A stretch of 64,000 nucleotides of DNA from CAXXIC01 sp049315325 (GTDB taxonomy: Bacteria; Bacteroidota; Bacteroidia; Bacteroidales; UBA7332): the NCBI GenBank assembly GCA_049315325.1, contig JBMOKJ010000001.1, positions 62,001 to 126,000 on the forward strand. The letters run 5' to 3'. The notes below the pieces were generated by a model. It was not told the DNA's origin. It ran no database searches and saw only the letters and a program-made list of their open reading frames with translations. The position numbers and the translations under genes were made by a program. Numbering within the stretch: the stretch's first letter is position 1; each line of letters begins with the position of its first letter. This document shows, piece by piece, positions 16,406-24,844 of the stretch.

Positions 16406-16481
16406 ATCAAAGGCAAAACGGCCTTCGGTTGCTCGGAATGGAATAGTGGATGTGGGTTTAGAAGGGTGTTTTGAGGCGTGA
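16406..16481 (+). pseudogene. 76-bp direct repeat, right copy: detached topB 3' fragment
   Basis: Identical to 12456-12531. It encodes only the last 22-23 residues of topoisomerase III in frame (ending GCGFRRVF) and the TGA stop, with no start or upstream gene, so it is a gene fragment. It marks the right end of the 12532-16405 island. Confidence 0.9.
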
Positions 16482-16920
16482 TATTTAACCTGAATCTGAA
16501 AAAGTTGTACTACTTTGTGTGAAATCAATCGACACATGCCTTTCGTTTATCTTTGAGAGTTTTGTTACGCCTTCCGCGGGACTTCCTTTTTTTCGCGCAA
16601 ACACCTCACCCCAACCCTCTCCAAAGTGAGATGGGGCCGTTACATCTCTTTTTAATTGACAAAATAAACTCGATTGCTCGCCCGTGGACGATTTACACTT
16701 CGATTAAATTTGCAATCGGGCTTCTCTCCTCAAACAGTATTCTGTCAGTCTGGTATTGGTGTTTGACCCTTCGGGGTGGTCCTTTTGTAATGTATTTGGG
16801 ATCAATTAGCAATTGTTAGCATCATAATATGTTTGTCACAACAACTTATTGTAGATGCAATTTATATTACATTGAATGGGTGGTACTTTTGCAAAAATTA
16901 TCAAATCTCCTTTCTTCATA
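16482..16920. other. Intergenic region between topB fragment and TonB receptor
   Basis: About 440 bp without a convincing gene. It holds a TATCTTTG (-7-like, 16549-16556), a small TTCG-loop hairpin (ACCC 16766-16769 with GGGT 16774-16777, followed by a short T-rich run) and a TACTTTTG -7 box at 16884-16891 that probably serves the TonB receptor gene at 16921. If the island is an insertion, this is the native downstream flank of topB. Confidence 0.5.
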
Positions 16921-19680
16921 ATGAAAAAAAATCTAATTGCACTCGTTATATTGCTGTGTAATTTCTTGTTATCTGAAGCTGCAACAATAAAAGGAATAAT
17001 CACCGATTTGCAAACAGGTGAAGCCTTAGTTGGCGTTTCTTTGCATATAAAGGAAACACCTCAGTTAAGTGCGGCAACAGGTCTTGATGGAAGTTTTACT
17101 TTATCTGGTATTACATCTGAAAATGTTACGCTCATTTGTAATTATGTTGGATATACTTCGATTGTAAGTAATTTGAAGATGACAAAAAATGGATTGTGTA
17201 ATGTTGAATATCATTTGCAGTCCACAGATTACTCATTGAAGGAAGTAAAGGTTGTAGGAGGCAATAAAGAAACAGATATATCCGCAAGGAGTTTAGAGCG
17301 AAATGCAACTGGCGTAATAAATGTAATTAGTGCCAAAACAATTGAATTATCGCCAGATATAACAGTTGCCAATGTCATTCAGCGCGTATCGGGTATCACT
17401 GTGGAGCGAAATAGCACTGGTGACGGGCAATACGCAATTCTTCGCGGGATGGATAAAAGGTACAATTACACCTTGGTAAATGGCATAAAAATACCTAGCC
17501 CTGACAATAAAAATCGCTTTGTCCCTTTAGATATTTTTCCGGCCGAACTTCTCGAAAGACTCGAAGTTACAAAGAGTCTCACTGCCGATATGGAGGGAGA
17601 TGCCGTGGGCGGTACTATTAACTTAGTGATGAAAGATGCCCCCAATTCATCTCTGTTGAAAGTTAATATGGCAACAGGTTACAACACCTTATTTTTAGAC
17701 CATAACTTCCAAACTTATAATGTGGCGAAAATACTACAAAAGTCGCCTTTCGAACTTTATGGACAAGGTTATCCCGCCAAAGCAAAAGATTTCCCGTCTG
17801 CCACTGTTCAACTTGAAGAAAAAAGAGCATTACCCAATCTTATGGGTGGGTTTTCAATCGGGAATAGATTTTTCAATGATTTGTTTGGTATAATTTTAGC
17901 AGGTAGTTATCAGAATTTTAACAAAGGAAGTAACAGCACCTATTTTGGAAGCAGCGATGCATCTAACCTCCCCGAATTAACTAGTTATAGCAATCGCTTT
18001 TATTCGGAACAGCAAACTCGACTCGGATTGCATTGCAAAATGGATTTAAGACTTAGCAAATACCATAAATTGAAATGGTACACCGCATACATGAATTTAT
18101 CAAACATTCGGATACGGGATCAAAAATCTATTGATTTAGATGTCGGTTATAATCCTTCAGTCGGAGATTATAATACTTCTTACTCTACTCGTTTTCGATA
18201 TAATGAGCAATCGATTGTTAACAGTACACTTCACGGAGAACATGGATTGCTAAACGAAAAACTAAAAATAGACTGGAATGCGGTATATTCCAAAGCAGGT
18301 AGTAATTCGCCAGACAACGCTATCGTAAACACAAAAGGAAGTGTGCGTGGCGGAGTTGAAAAGCTAATATCGGTAGCAACTATGGATGGAGAAGACAGAA
18401 GATGGGAGCACAACGATGATGTCGATTTTGCTGGGTACTTGAGATCTTTAGCGAAAATAAATAAAGCAACAGAAGTCTCTATGGGAGGAATGTTTAGAAA
18501 CAAGCAACGCTCAAGCTTTTTCAACGAATACACCCTAATACCATATAATGCTGCGACTGGTGGGAACAATCTGATTAAAGGTGTTGATTGGAATGATTAT
18601 TCTGAAATCACATTCAATGTTAAAAATCCAATGGGATCGACTGGAGATGCTCTTAACTACGATGCTACTGAGAGTGTTGTAGCTGGATTTGCGCAAATTC
18701 AATTGAAAAATGAGAAGTGGCAATTGACGTCAGGAATGCGATTGGAGCATACGAATCAGGGATACACACTGTTGCATCCAGTGGAGGGTGTGAGTAGAAA
18801 TGGAAGCCAAGATTACAACGATTGGTTGCCAAGTGCGCATATCAAATATAGTCTATTGGCGAATCAATTCATCAAGGCATCCTATTTCCGTTCAATCAAC
18901 AGACCAAGTTTCTTCGAAATTGTGCCTTACAATGTTGTAAATGAAGATTTCACAGAAAAAGGAAATCCAGGGTTGAAGCACACTTGTGTTGATAATCTTG
19001 ATTTGCGATACGAATATTTTCCTCATGCAACTGAGCAATTGATGGTTGGGCTTTTTTATAAAAAGCTGAAAGACCCCATCGAATATGGGATGATTACTCA
19101 AGGGCAATCCTCGTTTTTTTCACCGCAAAACTATGGCACGGCAGTAAATTCAGGGATTGAAATTGATGTTATTAAATATTTCAGGTCATTCGGATTTAAG
19201 GCGAACTATACATACACACATTCGACCATAACAACAACGAAAATGCATAGTTATACCGACCCAGTATTGGGAATAGGCATGACAGAAAATATCAATCAAA
19301 CCCGAATGTTGTATGGACAATCACCTAATGTCTGCAATTTAGTACTGCTCTATAAAAATGTGCGCTATGGCTGGGATGCACAAGTGGCCGGCGCCTTTAC
19401 AGACAAGCGGTTGTACTCCATTTCTCGATACTTAAATAACGATATATGGCAAAAGGGGAGCATCCTTTTAGACGCTTCGTTAGAGAAAAGTTGGAAATTT
19501 GGATTGGCTGCTTTCGCAAAAGTGGGCAATATCCTAAACTCGCCAATGATTTTGTATTTAAATCAGTTAAATCCTGCAAATAATGATATTCCTCAATTAG
19601 AACTTTCGAATGGCACTACCTTGGTAAGAAAGGATTATTATGGTGTGCAACTTCAAATTGGATTCAGATTTAAACTATAA
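16921..19680 (+). CDS. TonB-dependent outer-membrane receptor
   Basis: From the ATG at 16921 the protein has 919 residues. A signal peptide (MKKNLIALVILLCNFLLSEA) precedes a CarboxypepD_reg-like domain (GIITDLQTGEALVGVSLHI, about 22-110). The plug domain (TVANVIQRVSGITVERNSTGDGQ, YNYTLVNGIKIPSP, ERLEVTKSLTADMEGDAVGGTINL) and a long beta-barrel ending QIGFRFKL follow. It imports an unknown substrate across the outer membrane using TonB. The frame is open upstream to 16876, but 16921 gives the signal peptide its normal start and follows the -7 box at 16884. The lipoprotein and phosphatase genes downstream suggest a phosphate-ester or phosphorylated-compound uptake locus. Confidence 0.88.
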   Translation: MKKNLIALVILLCNFLLSEAATIKGIITDLQTGEALVGVSLHIKETPQLSAATGLDGSFTLSGITSENVTLICNYVGYTSIVSNLKMTKNGLCNVEYHLQSTDYSLKEVKVVGGNKETDISARSLERNATGVINVISAKTIELSPDITVANVIQRVSGITVERNSTGDGQYAILRGMDKRYNYTLVNGIKIPSPDNKNRFVPLDIFPAELLERLEVTKSLTADMEGDAVGGTINLVMKDAPNSSLLKVNMATGYNTLFLDHNFQTYNVAKILQKSPFELYGQGYPAKAKDFPSATVQLEEKRALPNLMGGFSIGNRFFNDLFGIILAGSYQNFNKGSNSTYFGSSDASNLPELTSYSNRFYSEQQTRLGLHCKMDLRLSKYHKLKWYTAYMNLSNIRIRDQKSIDLDVGYNPSVGDYNTSYSTRFRYNEQSIVNSTLHGEHGLLNEKLKIDWNAVYSKAGSNSPDNAIVNTKGSVRGGVEKLISVATMDGEDRRWEHNDDVDFAGYLRSLAKINKATEVSMGGMFRNKQRSSFFNEYTLIPYNAATGGNNLIKGVDWNDYSEITFNVKNPMGSTGDALNYDATESVVAGFAQIQLKNEKWQLTSGMRLEHTNQGYTLLHPVEGVSRNGSQDYNDWLPSAHIKYSLLANQFIKASYFRSINRPSFFEIVPYNVVNEDFTEKGNPGLKHTCVDNLDLRYEYFPHATEQLMVGLFYKKLKDPIEYGMITQGQSSFFSPQNYGTAVNSGIEIDVIKYFRSFGFKANYTYTHSTITTTKMHSYTDPVLGIGMTENINQTRMLYGQSPNVCNLVLLYKNVRYGWDAQVAGAFTDKRLYSISRYLNNDIWQKGSILLDASLEKSWKFGLAAFAKVGNILNSPMILYLNQLNPANNDIPQLELSNGTTLVRKDYYGVQLQIGFRFKL

Positions 19681-19706
19681 TTATTTACAATTAAAAAACA
19701 ACAACA

Positions 19707-21293
19707 ATGAAGAAGAACTCTTTTCTAGTAATTATCTCATTTATTGCCGCATTTTTTATCCTGAATGGATGTGATGACGACAAATTCATCTCTGTAGCAG
19801 GGGTTACCTTAGCACCCTCTACATTTACGATGAAACCAGGTGAGACAAAAGCTCTTGTGGCTACCGTATTTCCCGATAATGCTAACAATAAAGCACTATC
19901 GTGGTCGTCATCGGACACAACAATGGTAAGTGTAAGCACAAGTGGCTTAATTTCTGCTAAAAAACCGGGATCTGCCACAATCACGGTTTCGTCTGTGGAT
20001 TCGCACGAAACAGCAACTTGCATGGTAACTGTAACATCATTGGATGCAGTTTCTGTAAGCGGTAGCGTTTCGGGTGTATGGAAGAAATATTCTGTGATAA
20101 CCGTTGATGGACAAGTGAATGTACCAGCAGGGCAATCACTGACTATCGAGGAAGGTGTAGAGATTATTATCAACACCGCTGGACAAGATGCCAACAACAC
20201 GAAAATCGAATTTCTTGTAAATGGAAATTTGTATTGCTATGGCTCATCTGCATTTCCTGTCAAATTTAGTGTTCCAGTTGCTTCTCGCACTGCCGACAAC
20301 ACATTTAAACGATTATGGGGAGGCATCATCGGCTCAACGACTTGTGCAGAAATAGTGTTGGATCATGCAATAGTTGAATATACTGGTGCTGTGACAACTA
20401 CCACATCCCCATCGGCAATCTCTGGATTATTCAAAGCGGCTGGTGGCGAAGGAATGGTGGCATTTAATACCAATAACCCAAGCGGAAAATACGTGATAAC
20501 AAACTCTACCTTCCGTTCCACTGGTGAGGATGCAATATATGTGCAAGGCGGGTCTTGTATATTTACAAATAATACTTTTTATGCTGTTGGAGATTTAGGC
20601 GGAGAAGCCATCAATGTGAAAGCCGGTTGTAAAGTTGATGCAGCGTATAACTTGATGTATAGCCCGAATACAAACGGATTCAAACTCTCGAATTCAGGTG
20701 CAAGTGCAACTCGCACGCAAGCGCAAATAAATGCCTACAACAACACGATTATCAATGCCGGTTGGAGACGAGACCCTTCTGCTCCTAAAGGTGGTTCGGT
20801 GTGGGCTGAAAAAGGTGTATTGGTCAATGTTTGCAACAACCTTATCGTAAACTGTATGTTTGGTGCAAAAGCACCGAGTTTTGGTGTTAGTGCTACAGCT
20901 GGTCCCGATTTTAATAGTATTATCGACTACAACTACTACGCTTCGGGTTCGCAACAAAGTACAATTGCGCAGCACGTTGCCAATGGCACGAATACGGCTT
21001 ATGCAGGATTCAAACCGGGTGTAACAGATGTAGTATATGGTGCTCACGACAAAGCAGGCACTGGTGTTGGCCTCAATGACCCGCTGTTTGTTAACTTCCC
21101 AATCGCCACCAATCCATTGTTGGATTTCAATTTCAATACAGCTTGGAATTTTCATTTGAATGCTAGTTCACCAGCTTTGTCAGGTGCTAAAACCAATCTA
21201 GCGCCTTATTTTACAGAAGGGCTAATCGTGAATGGTAAAACGTATAAATCGCCACTTCCGTCTGCGTATTTTGGCGCATTTGGTCAGAATTAA
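19707..21293 (+). CDS. Surface lipoprotein with BIG2 domain and right-handed beta-helix
   Basis: A 528-residue lipoprotein: the signal MKKNSFLVIISFIAAFFILNGC gives a lipobox with Cys22. Residues about 30-112 form a bacterial Ig-like (BIG2) domain (VAGVTLAPSTFTMKPGETKALVATVFPDNA ... GLISAKKPGSATITVSS). The remainder has GKYVITNSTFRSTGEDAIYVQGG and ANNLIVN-like rungs typical of a parallel beta-helix, a carbohydrate- or polymer-binding scaffold. It begins 26 bp after the TonB receptor and is likely its surface partner. The domain assignment is by pattern; the ligand is unknown. Confidence 0.75.
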   Translation: MKKNSFLVIISFIAAFFILNGCDDDKFISVAGVTLAPSTFTMKPGETKALVATVFPDNANNKALSWSSSDTTMVSVSTSGLISAKKPGSATITVSSVDSHETATCMVTVTSLDAVSVSGSVSGVWKKYSVITVDGQVNVPAGQSLTIEEGVEIIINTAGQDANNTKIEFLVNGNLYCYGSSAFPVKFSVPVASRTADNTFKRLWGGIIGSTTCAEIVLDHAIVEYTGAVTTTTSPSAISGLFKAAGGEGMVAFNTNNPSGKYVITNSTFRSTGEDAIYVQGGSCIFTNNTFYAVGDLGGEAINVKAGCKVDAAYNLMYSPNTNGFKLSNSGASATRTQAQINAYNNTIINAGWRRDPSAPKGGSVWAEKGVLVNVCNNLIVNCMFGAKAPSFGVSATAGPDFNSIIDYNYYASGSQQSTIAQHVANGTNTAYAGFKPGVTDVVYGAHDKAGTGVGLNDPLFVNFPIATNPLLDFNFNTAWNFHLNASSPALSGAKTNLAPYFTEGLIVNGKTYKSPLPSAYFGAFGQN

Positions 21294-21311
21294 TTATTTA
21301 AAATTCGATTG

Positions 21312-21349
21312 ACAAATAGCAATAAGAACTATCTCTTGTTGCTATTTGT
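21312..21349 (+). terminator. Intrinsic terminator after the lipoprotein gene
   Basis: ACAAATAGCAA (21312-21322) pairs perfectly with TTGCTATTTGT (21339-21349), followed by a T-run at 21349-21354. It may only attenuate transcription into the phosphatase gene 25 bp later. Confidence 0.8.
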
Positions 21350-21373
21350 TTTTTAAATTAAAACTACGAGAAT

Positions 21374-22339
21374 ATGAAAACAATGCGGAGATTGAAGCAC
21401 CTTTTTTTGGTAATAGTGGTTGTTTTTATTCAGCTATCACCGAATGTGATGGCACAGAACCCAAAATTGAATTTACAGTCGAATCGACTGGATGGATATA
21501 ACTTTATCATTGCAAACGATCTTGGGCGAAATGGCTATTATGATCAAAAAACAATTGCCCAAACGATGGGCGAATGGGCTGGAAAAGCAAGCGTTGAGTT
21601 TGTGGCAGCTGTTGGCGACATACACCACTTCAATGGGGTAGCAAGCGTGACAGACCCTCTATGGATGACAAACTACGAGCTTATATATTCTCATCCCGAA
21701 TTAATGTTAGATTGGTATCCGGTGTTGGGTAATCATGAATATCGTGGCAATACGCAAGCGGTTTTGGATTATGCCAAAGTAAGTCGCCGTTGGACAATGC
21801 CGGCTCGCTACTACACTTTGGTGAAGAAAGTAGATGATAAATCGTCTATTCGGCTCATCTTTATCGATACTACACCCTTGATTGATAAATACAGAAGCCA
21901 CTCGGAGGAGTATCCTGATGCGTGCAAGCAAGATCGTGAGTTGCAACTGCACTTTATCGACAGTGTGCTTTCCGTCAATAAGGAGAAATGGACAATCGTA
22001 TTGGGTCATCATCCTGTGTATGCACAAACTAAGAAAGATGATTCGGAGCGAAATGATATGCAGAATAGATTAGATCCGTTGCTGAAAAAGTATAAAGTAG
22101 ATTTTTACGTTTGCGGACATATTCATAACTTTCAACATATCAAACAGAAGAGTAGCTCGGTCGATTATTTTGTAAATAGCTCGGCATCTGGATCGCGTAA
22201 AGTGGAAGCTGTAGAAGGTACTCAGTTTTGCTCCGACAAATCGGGTTTTAGCATCTGTTCTGTAACTCAAAACAAGCTTACCATCTATTTTATGGATAAA
22301 GAGGGCAATGAGATTTATTCATACACCAAAACAAAATAA
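21374..22339 (+). CDS. Secreted purple-acid/TRAP-like metallophosphatase
   Basis: A 321-residue exported protein (signal MRRLKHLFLVIVVVFIQLSPNVMAQ). The calcineurin-like metal ligands are in order: ANDLGRNG (Asp49), AVGDIHH (81-85), GNHEYRGN (119-126), LGHHPVY and GHIHNFQH. This arrangement is that of purple acid or tartrate-resistant acid phosphatases, which hydrolyse phosphate monoesters using two metals. It is the third gene of the TonB-receptor/lipoprotein locus, supporting extracellular phosphate release and uptake. An in-frame ATG at 21383 gives an equally good signal peptide. Confidence 0.82.
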   Translation: MKTMRRLKHLFLVIVVVFIQLSPNVMAQNPKLNLQSNRLDGYNFIIANDLGRNGYYDQKTIAQTMGEWAGKASVEFVAAVGDIHHFNGVASVTDPLWMTNYELIYSHPELMLDWYPVLGNHEYRGNTQAVLDYAKVSRRWTMPARYYTLVKKVDDKSSIRLIFIDTTPLIDKYRSHSEEYPDACKQDRELQLHFIDSVLSVNKEKWTIVLGHHPVYAQTKKDDSERNDMQNRLDPLLKKYKVDFYVCGHIHNFQHIKQKSSSVDYFVNSSASGSRKVEAVEGTQFCSDKSGFSICSVTQNKLTIYFMDKEGNEIYSYTKTK

Positions 22340-22726
22340 AAAAGCATTGTTTTTTTTTGATACACATTCTCTTTGATTTGCACCATATTGCCTAGTTCTG
22401 AAATAATGCTAAAAACTCACCCCACTGATTCAGGACTAGGCAAATGCAAATTGTTTTGTTTTTTTCTCACTCCCCTCCATTTTCCCTCCAATAAATTTGC
22501 ATATTCCCTCTCGAATATTTTTCTTTGCAAAACAGACGTTTGATTAGCGAAGCGAATGAGCTGTGAAAGCTTACTGATACTGCGATAGTTGCCATTTTGT
22601 CGTGAATACTCTGTAATTTGCGATTTAGATGAACTAAAACTCCATCAATAAGTTGTTGTTTGCTCGGACGATGGATCCGATGCTTGGTATCTCTCACCTT
22701 ATACTTACTCTTTACTTATTTTTTTT
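22340..22726. other. Intergenic region with long hairpin
   Basis: About 390 bp separating the phosphatase from the repeat ORF. It contains the strong stem-loop at 22388-22443 and otherwise short, AT-rich sequence. A minus-strand open frame (22467-22697) has no signal or family resemblance and is not called. Confidence 0.5.
22388..22443 (+). terminator. Long stem-loop after the phosphatase gene
   Basis: TTGCCTAGTTCTGAA (22388-22402) pairs with TTCAGGACTAGGCAA (22429-22443), a 15-bp stem with one G-T pair and a 26-nt loop, followed after 9 bases by a T-rich run. It could be a terminator for the phosphatase gene or a small structured RNA element. Confidence 0.6.
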
Positions 22727-22984
22727 GTGGGGATTGTGGTCGAATTTTTCGGCGATAATCGAAAGTCTTGCGATTTGGACCTATTTGTTGCGACAAACAG
22801 TGTCAACTCTTACGACTTGGAGCTATTTGTTGCGACAAATAACGCCAAATCGTTCGACGTGGAGCAATCTGTTGCGACAGATAGTGCCAAGTCGTCAGAC
22901 GTAATGGTATCTGTCGCGACAGATAACGAGAAATCGTTCGACGTGGCAGTTTTTAGGTTTTGCACCCATTTTTTAGTGATATAA
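22727..22984 (+). CDS. Possible small 14-residue-repeat protein (85 residues)
   Basis: An open frame of 85 residues whose core is four perfect-length 14-residue repeats (LDLFVATNSVNSYD, LELFVATNNAKSFD, VEQSVATDSAKSSD, VMVSVATDNEKSFD). Because the underlying DNA period is 42 bp, another frame (22653-22904) is open too, so translation of either is unproven. It stops 35 bp before a DUF6261 gene. The second DUF6261 gene in the window is preceded by an ORF of the same design, which argues that the arrangement, whether protein or DNA element, is real. Confidence 0.4.
   Translation: MGIVVEFFGDNRKSCDLDLFVATNSVNSYDLELFVATNNAKSFDVEQSVATDSAKSSDVMVSVATDNEKSFDVAVFRFCTHFLVI
22784..22923. repeat. Array of four 42-bp repeats with palindromic cores
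   Basis: Cores start at 22784, 22826, 22868 and 22910, exactly 42 bp apart: TTTGTTGCGACAAA twice, TCTGTTGCGACAGA, and TCTGTCGCGACAGA (perfectly palindromic, extending to TATCTGTCGCGACAGATA). Between cores the sequence is only loosely conserved. Both strands encode the same peptide core, F/S-V-A-T-N/D. Confidence 0.85.
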
Positions 22985-23019
22985 AGTATTAGTTATCAAC
23001 TTTTAAATTTTGAATTAGA

Positions 23020-23745
23020 ATGAACACAATCAATCCAAAGAAACTGAACAACGCAGATTTGGCCGAATGTGCCGATGGTTTTGTGAAAGCCGCAGACCTG
23101 TCGGGCATCGACACGATGAGTGAGGTGGATCAGTATGGCGAACTGAAATCGCAGAGTGAGGTTTACTCCGAATCTATCTCACGCACTGCATATACTGCGC
23201 TGACAAAAGCCGTGATAGAGGCAGACCAAAAGCGCGATTTTGCATATATAGGCGTACGCCAATATGCGGGTGCGCTGTGTTACTCGCCCGACAAGGCGGT
23301 GCGCGAGGCGGCAGAGGCGTTGAAGGTGCGCCTCGATTTGTATGGGGCAGGCATCGAAAAATTGTCGTACACCGAGCAGTCGCCTTATATGCGCAGCTTC
23401 GTGAGCGAATTGCGCAAACCGGAGTACGCTGCATACGTGGCTACCACCACGCTCGCACCGTGGATCGATGCGGTAGATGTGGCGCAAGTGGCGTTCGAGG
23501 GACTACAGTCCTCGAAGCTCGACGACCGTGTGGCGCTCAAAGAGACCGAATCGGCAACCAATCTGCGCAAAGCGTTGGGCGATGCTATCGTGGGCTTCTA
23601 CGAATATGTGAGCTCGATGGCACTTGTCAGCAAAGATGCTAAATGGAAAACACTGCAAAAGAAATTGACCGAAAACTACGACAACATTGCACGTGGCTAT
23701 AACCGCACTGCTAAAGGTGGTGCAGAGGTAGCGAAAACGGTGTAG
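23020..23745 (+). CDS. DUF6261-family protein (copy 1)
   Basis: A 241-residue, largely helical soluble protein with no signal peptide. It aligns by eye with the protein at 60086-60871: each has an S-K/R-P-E-Y-A central block (SELRKPEYAAYVATTTLAP versus DEFSKPEYATAMAVTPLAP), an E-S-A-T-x-x-R/M block before a Y-E/N-x-x-x-x-M-A-x-V-S-x-D motif, and an A-x-T/A-V C-terminus. This matches the Bacteroidota family DUF6261, of unknown function. It is preceded by the palindromic 42-bp array and followed immediately by a hairpin terminator, exactly as in the second copy. It is more G+C-rich than surrounding DNA. Confidence 0.75.
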   Translation: MNTINPKKLNNADLAECADGFVKAADLSGIDTMSEVDQYGELKSQSEVYSESISRTAYTALTKAVIEADQKRDFAYIGVRQYAGALCYSPDKAVREAAEALKVRLDLYGAGIEKLSYTEQSPYMRSFVSELRKPEYAAYVATTTLAPWIDAVDVAQVAFEGLQSSKLDDRVALKETESATNLRKALGDAIVGFYEYVSSMALVSKDAKWKTLQKKLTENYDNIARGYNRTAKGGAEVAKTV

Positions 23746-23755
23746 CTTTTTTGTT

Positions 23756-23789
23756 CAGACCGACTGCGATGGGTGAAGCAGTCGGTCTG
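23756..23789 (+). terminator. Terminator of DUF6261 copy 1
   Basis: CAGACCGACTGC (23756-23767) pairs perfectly with GCAGTCGGTCTG (23778-23789), followed by TTTTTT. Confidence 0.9.
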
Positions 23790-23818
23790 TTTTTTATCCA
23801 ATTTTGAAAATGAAATTC

Positions 23819-23826
23819 TATATTTG
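23819..23826 (+). promoter_or_regulatory. -7 box before the small protein gene
   Basis: TATATTTG matches TAnnTTTG and ends 27 bases before the ATG at 23854. Confidence 0.5.
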
Positions 23827-23853
23827 TGCCGAATGAAATTTTGAGAAAGAATT

Positions 23854-24033
23854 ATGAAACGTTTAGTTAGAAAAGAATACATTAAACCAAACTATAAGTG
23901 TAATCCCGAAAATTTAAAGGAGAACCCTGCTGATAAGGGTGTTGTTCCTAATGGATATGCGACTGGCGATGAATTTGAGAAGCGTGTGAACGAGAAGGTG
24001 AACGCTTATTGTAAGAAAAATGGGGTTAATTGA
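23854..24033 (+). CDS. Small hypothetical protein, 59 residues
   Basis: A compact frame (MKRLVRKEYIKPNYKCNPEN ... AYCKKNGVN) with a -7 box 27 bases upstream. It is basic, with two cysteines, and has a hydrophilic middle (KGVVPNGYATGDEFEKRVNEKV). I do not recognise it. It lies 46 bp before the restriction endonuclease gene and may belong to the restriction-modification locus, perhaps as a control or accessory protein, but no HTH is visible so that is speculation. Confidence 0.5.
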   Translation: MKRLVRKEYIKPNYKCNPENLKENPADKGVVPNGYATGDEFEKRVNEKVNAYCKKNGVN

Positions 24034-24079
24034 AATAAAATAACAATCTTTGCATTTCGCACCATATTAAAGTAGAACG

Positions 24080-24844
24080 ATGAAGAATAAATACGTCAAT
24101 TTTATCTCGGATAAGCATCTTTTGTTTTGTATTGAAAATCTGTATAAGTCTTATTTGAAGGCTAAAAACAATGTATCAAAGAAGAATTTTTATAGCAACA
24201 AGGTTGATACAATTAAATTAACTTTCGATTCAAAATTTAATGTTATTGATGAAGAAAGCCTTATTCAGGGTGAGATTTTTCGTCAAATAGATAAAACAAT
24301 CAACAATTCTATTGGTACTTTTCACGAGCAGATTTTGGGTGGAATTGAGGGATACGAAATGGGGAATTTGAGTGGATTCGATATACGCGCTACAGATGAG
24401 ACACTATTTGCGGATATAAAAAACAAGCATAATACGATGAACAGCAGCTCGGCAGAGGCATTGTTTCAAAAACTTGCTCGATATGCTGATACGTATAAAA
24501 AATCAAAGTGCTATTGGGTGCAGATTCTAGCTAAGACAAGCTTCAATGAGTTGTGGAAAGGCGAAATTAATGGTAAAGAGTATAGCCATAGCCGTGTTTT
24601 TAAGATTTCAGGAGACCAATTCTACGCACTGCTTTCGGGTGAACAAGATGCTCTTTTTCAATTGTATAAAGCATTGCCTCATGCTATCCAAGATTATTTG
24701 GATTCAATAGGTGAAAACCAGAAAGAGAAGGAAAATTCCGCATTAGAGGAAATCCAAAACGAAATTGAACTGTCTAAGCGAAATATTCTCGATCAGATTA
24801 CTTTTGAAAACTATAGCTATTATCTTGGATTTGATAAACTGTAA
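24080..24844 (+). CDS. Eco47II/Sau96I-family type II restriction endonuclease
   Basis: A 254-residue protein whose N-terminus (NFISDKHLLFCIENLYKSYLKAK ... KNFYSNKVDTIKLTFDSKF) and QIDKTINNSIGTFHEQILGGI block are characteristic of the Eco47II-like restriction family (PF09553), which cuts GGNCC-type sites. A candidate PD-(D/E)XK core is FDIRATDETLFADIKNKHN (Asp and D-x-K). The 3' end overlaps the convergent methyltransferase gene by 25 bp. GGNCC or GGWCC specificity is an inference from family. The gene is AT-rich. Confidence 0.8.
   Translation: MKNKYVNFISDKHLLFCIENLYKSYLKAKNNVSKKNFYSNKVDTIKLTFDSKFNVIDEESLIQGEIFRQIDKTINNSIGTFHEQILGGIEGYEMGNLSGFDIRATDETLFADIKNKHNTMNSSSAEALFQKLARYADTYKKSKCYWVQILAKTSFNELWKGEINGKEYSHSRVFKISGDQFYALLSGEQDALFQLYKALPHAIQDYLDSIGENQKEKENSALEEIQNEIELSKRNILDQITFENYSYYLGFDKL

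Noticed and set aside
12456..16481. Assembly duplication as the cause of the topB repeat
   Set aside because: The flanks outside the repeat differ and the two copies diverge upstream with silent changes that keep the reading frame, which an assembly error would not produce; long reads would settle it.
22653..22904. Alternative open frame across the first 42-bp array
   Set aside because: Kept open only because the repeat period is a multiple of three; the 22727-22984 frame has the more regular protein repeat, and neither is proven.
22784..22923. CRISPR-like regular array
   Set aside because: Only four units with an exact 42-bp period that equals 14 codons; the cores are palindromic, the repeats differ, the between-core segments are themselves related, and there are no cas genes in the window.
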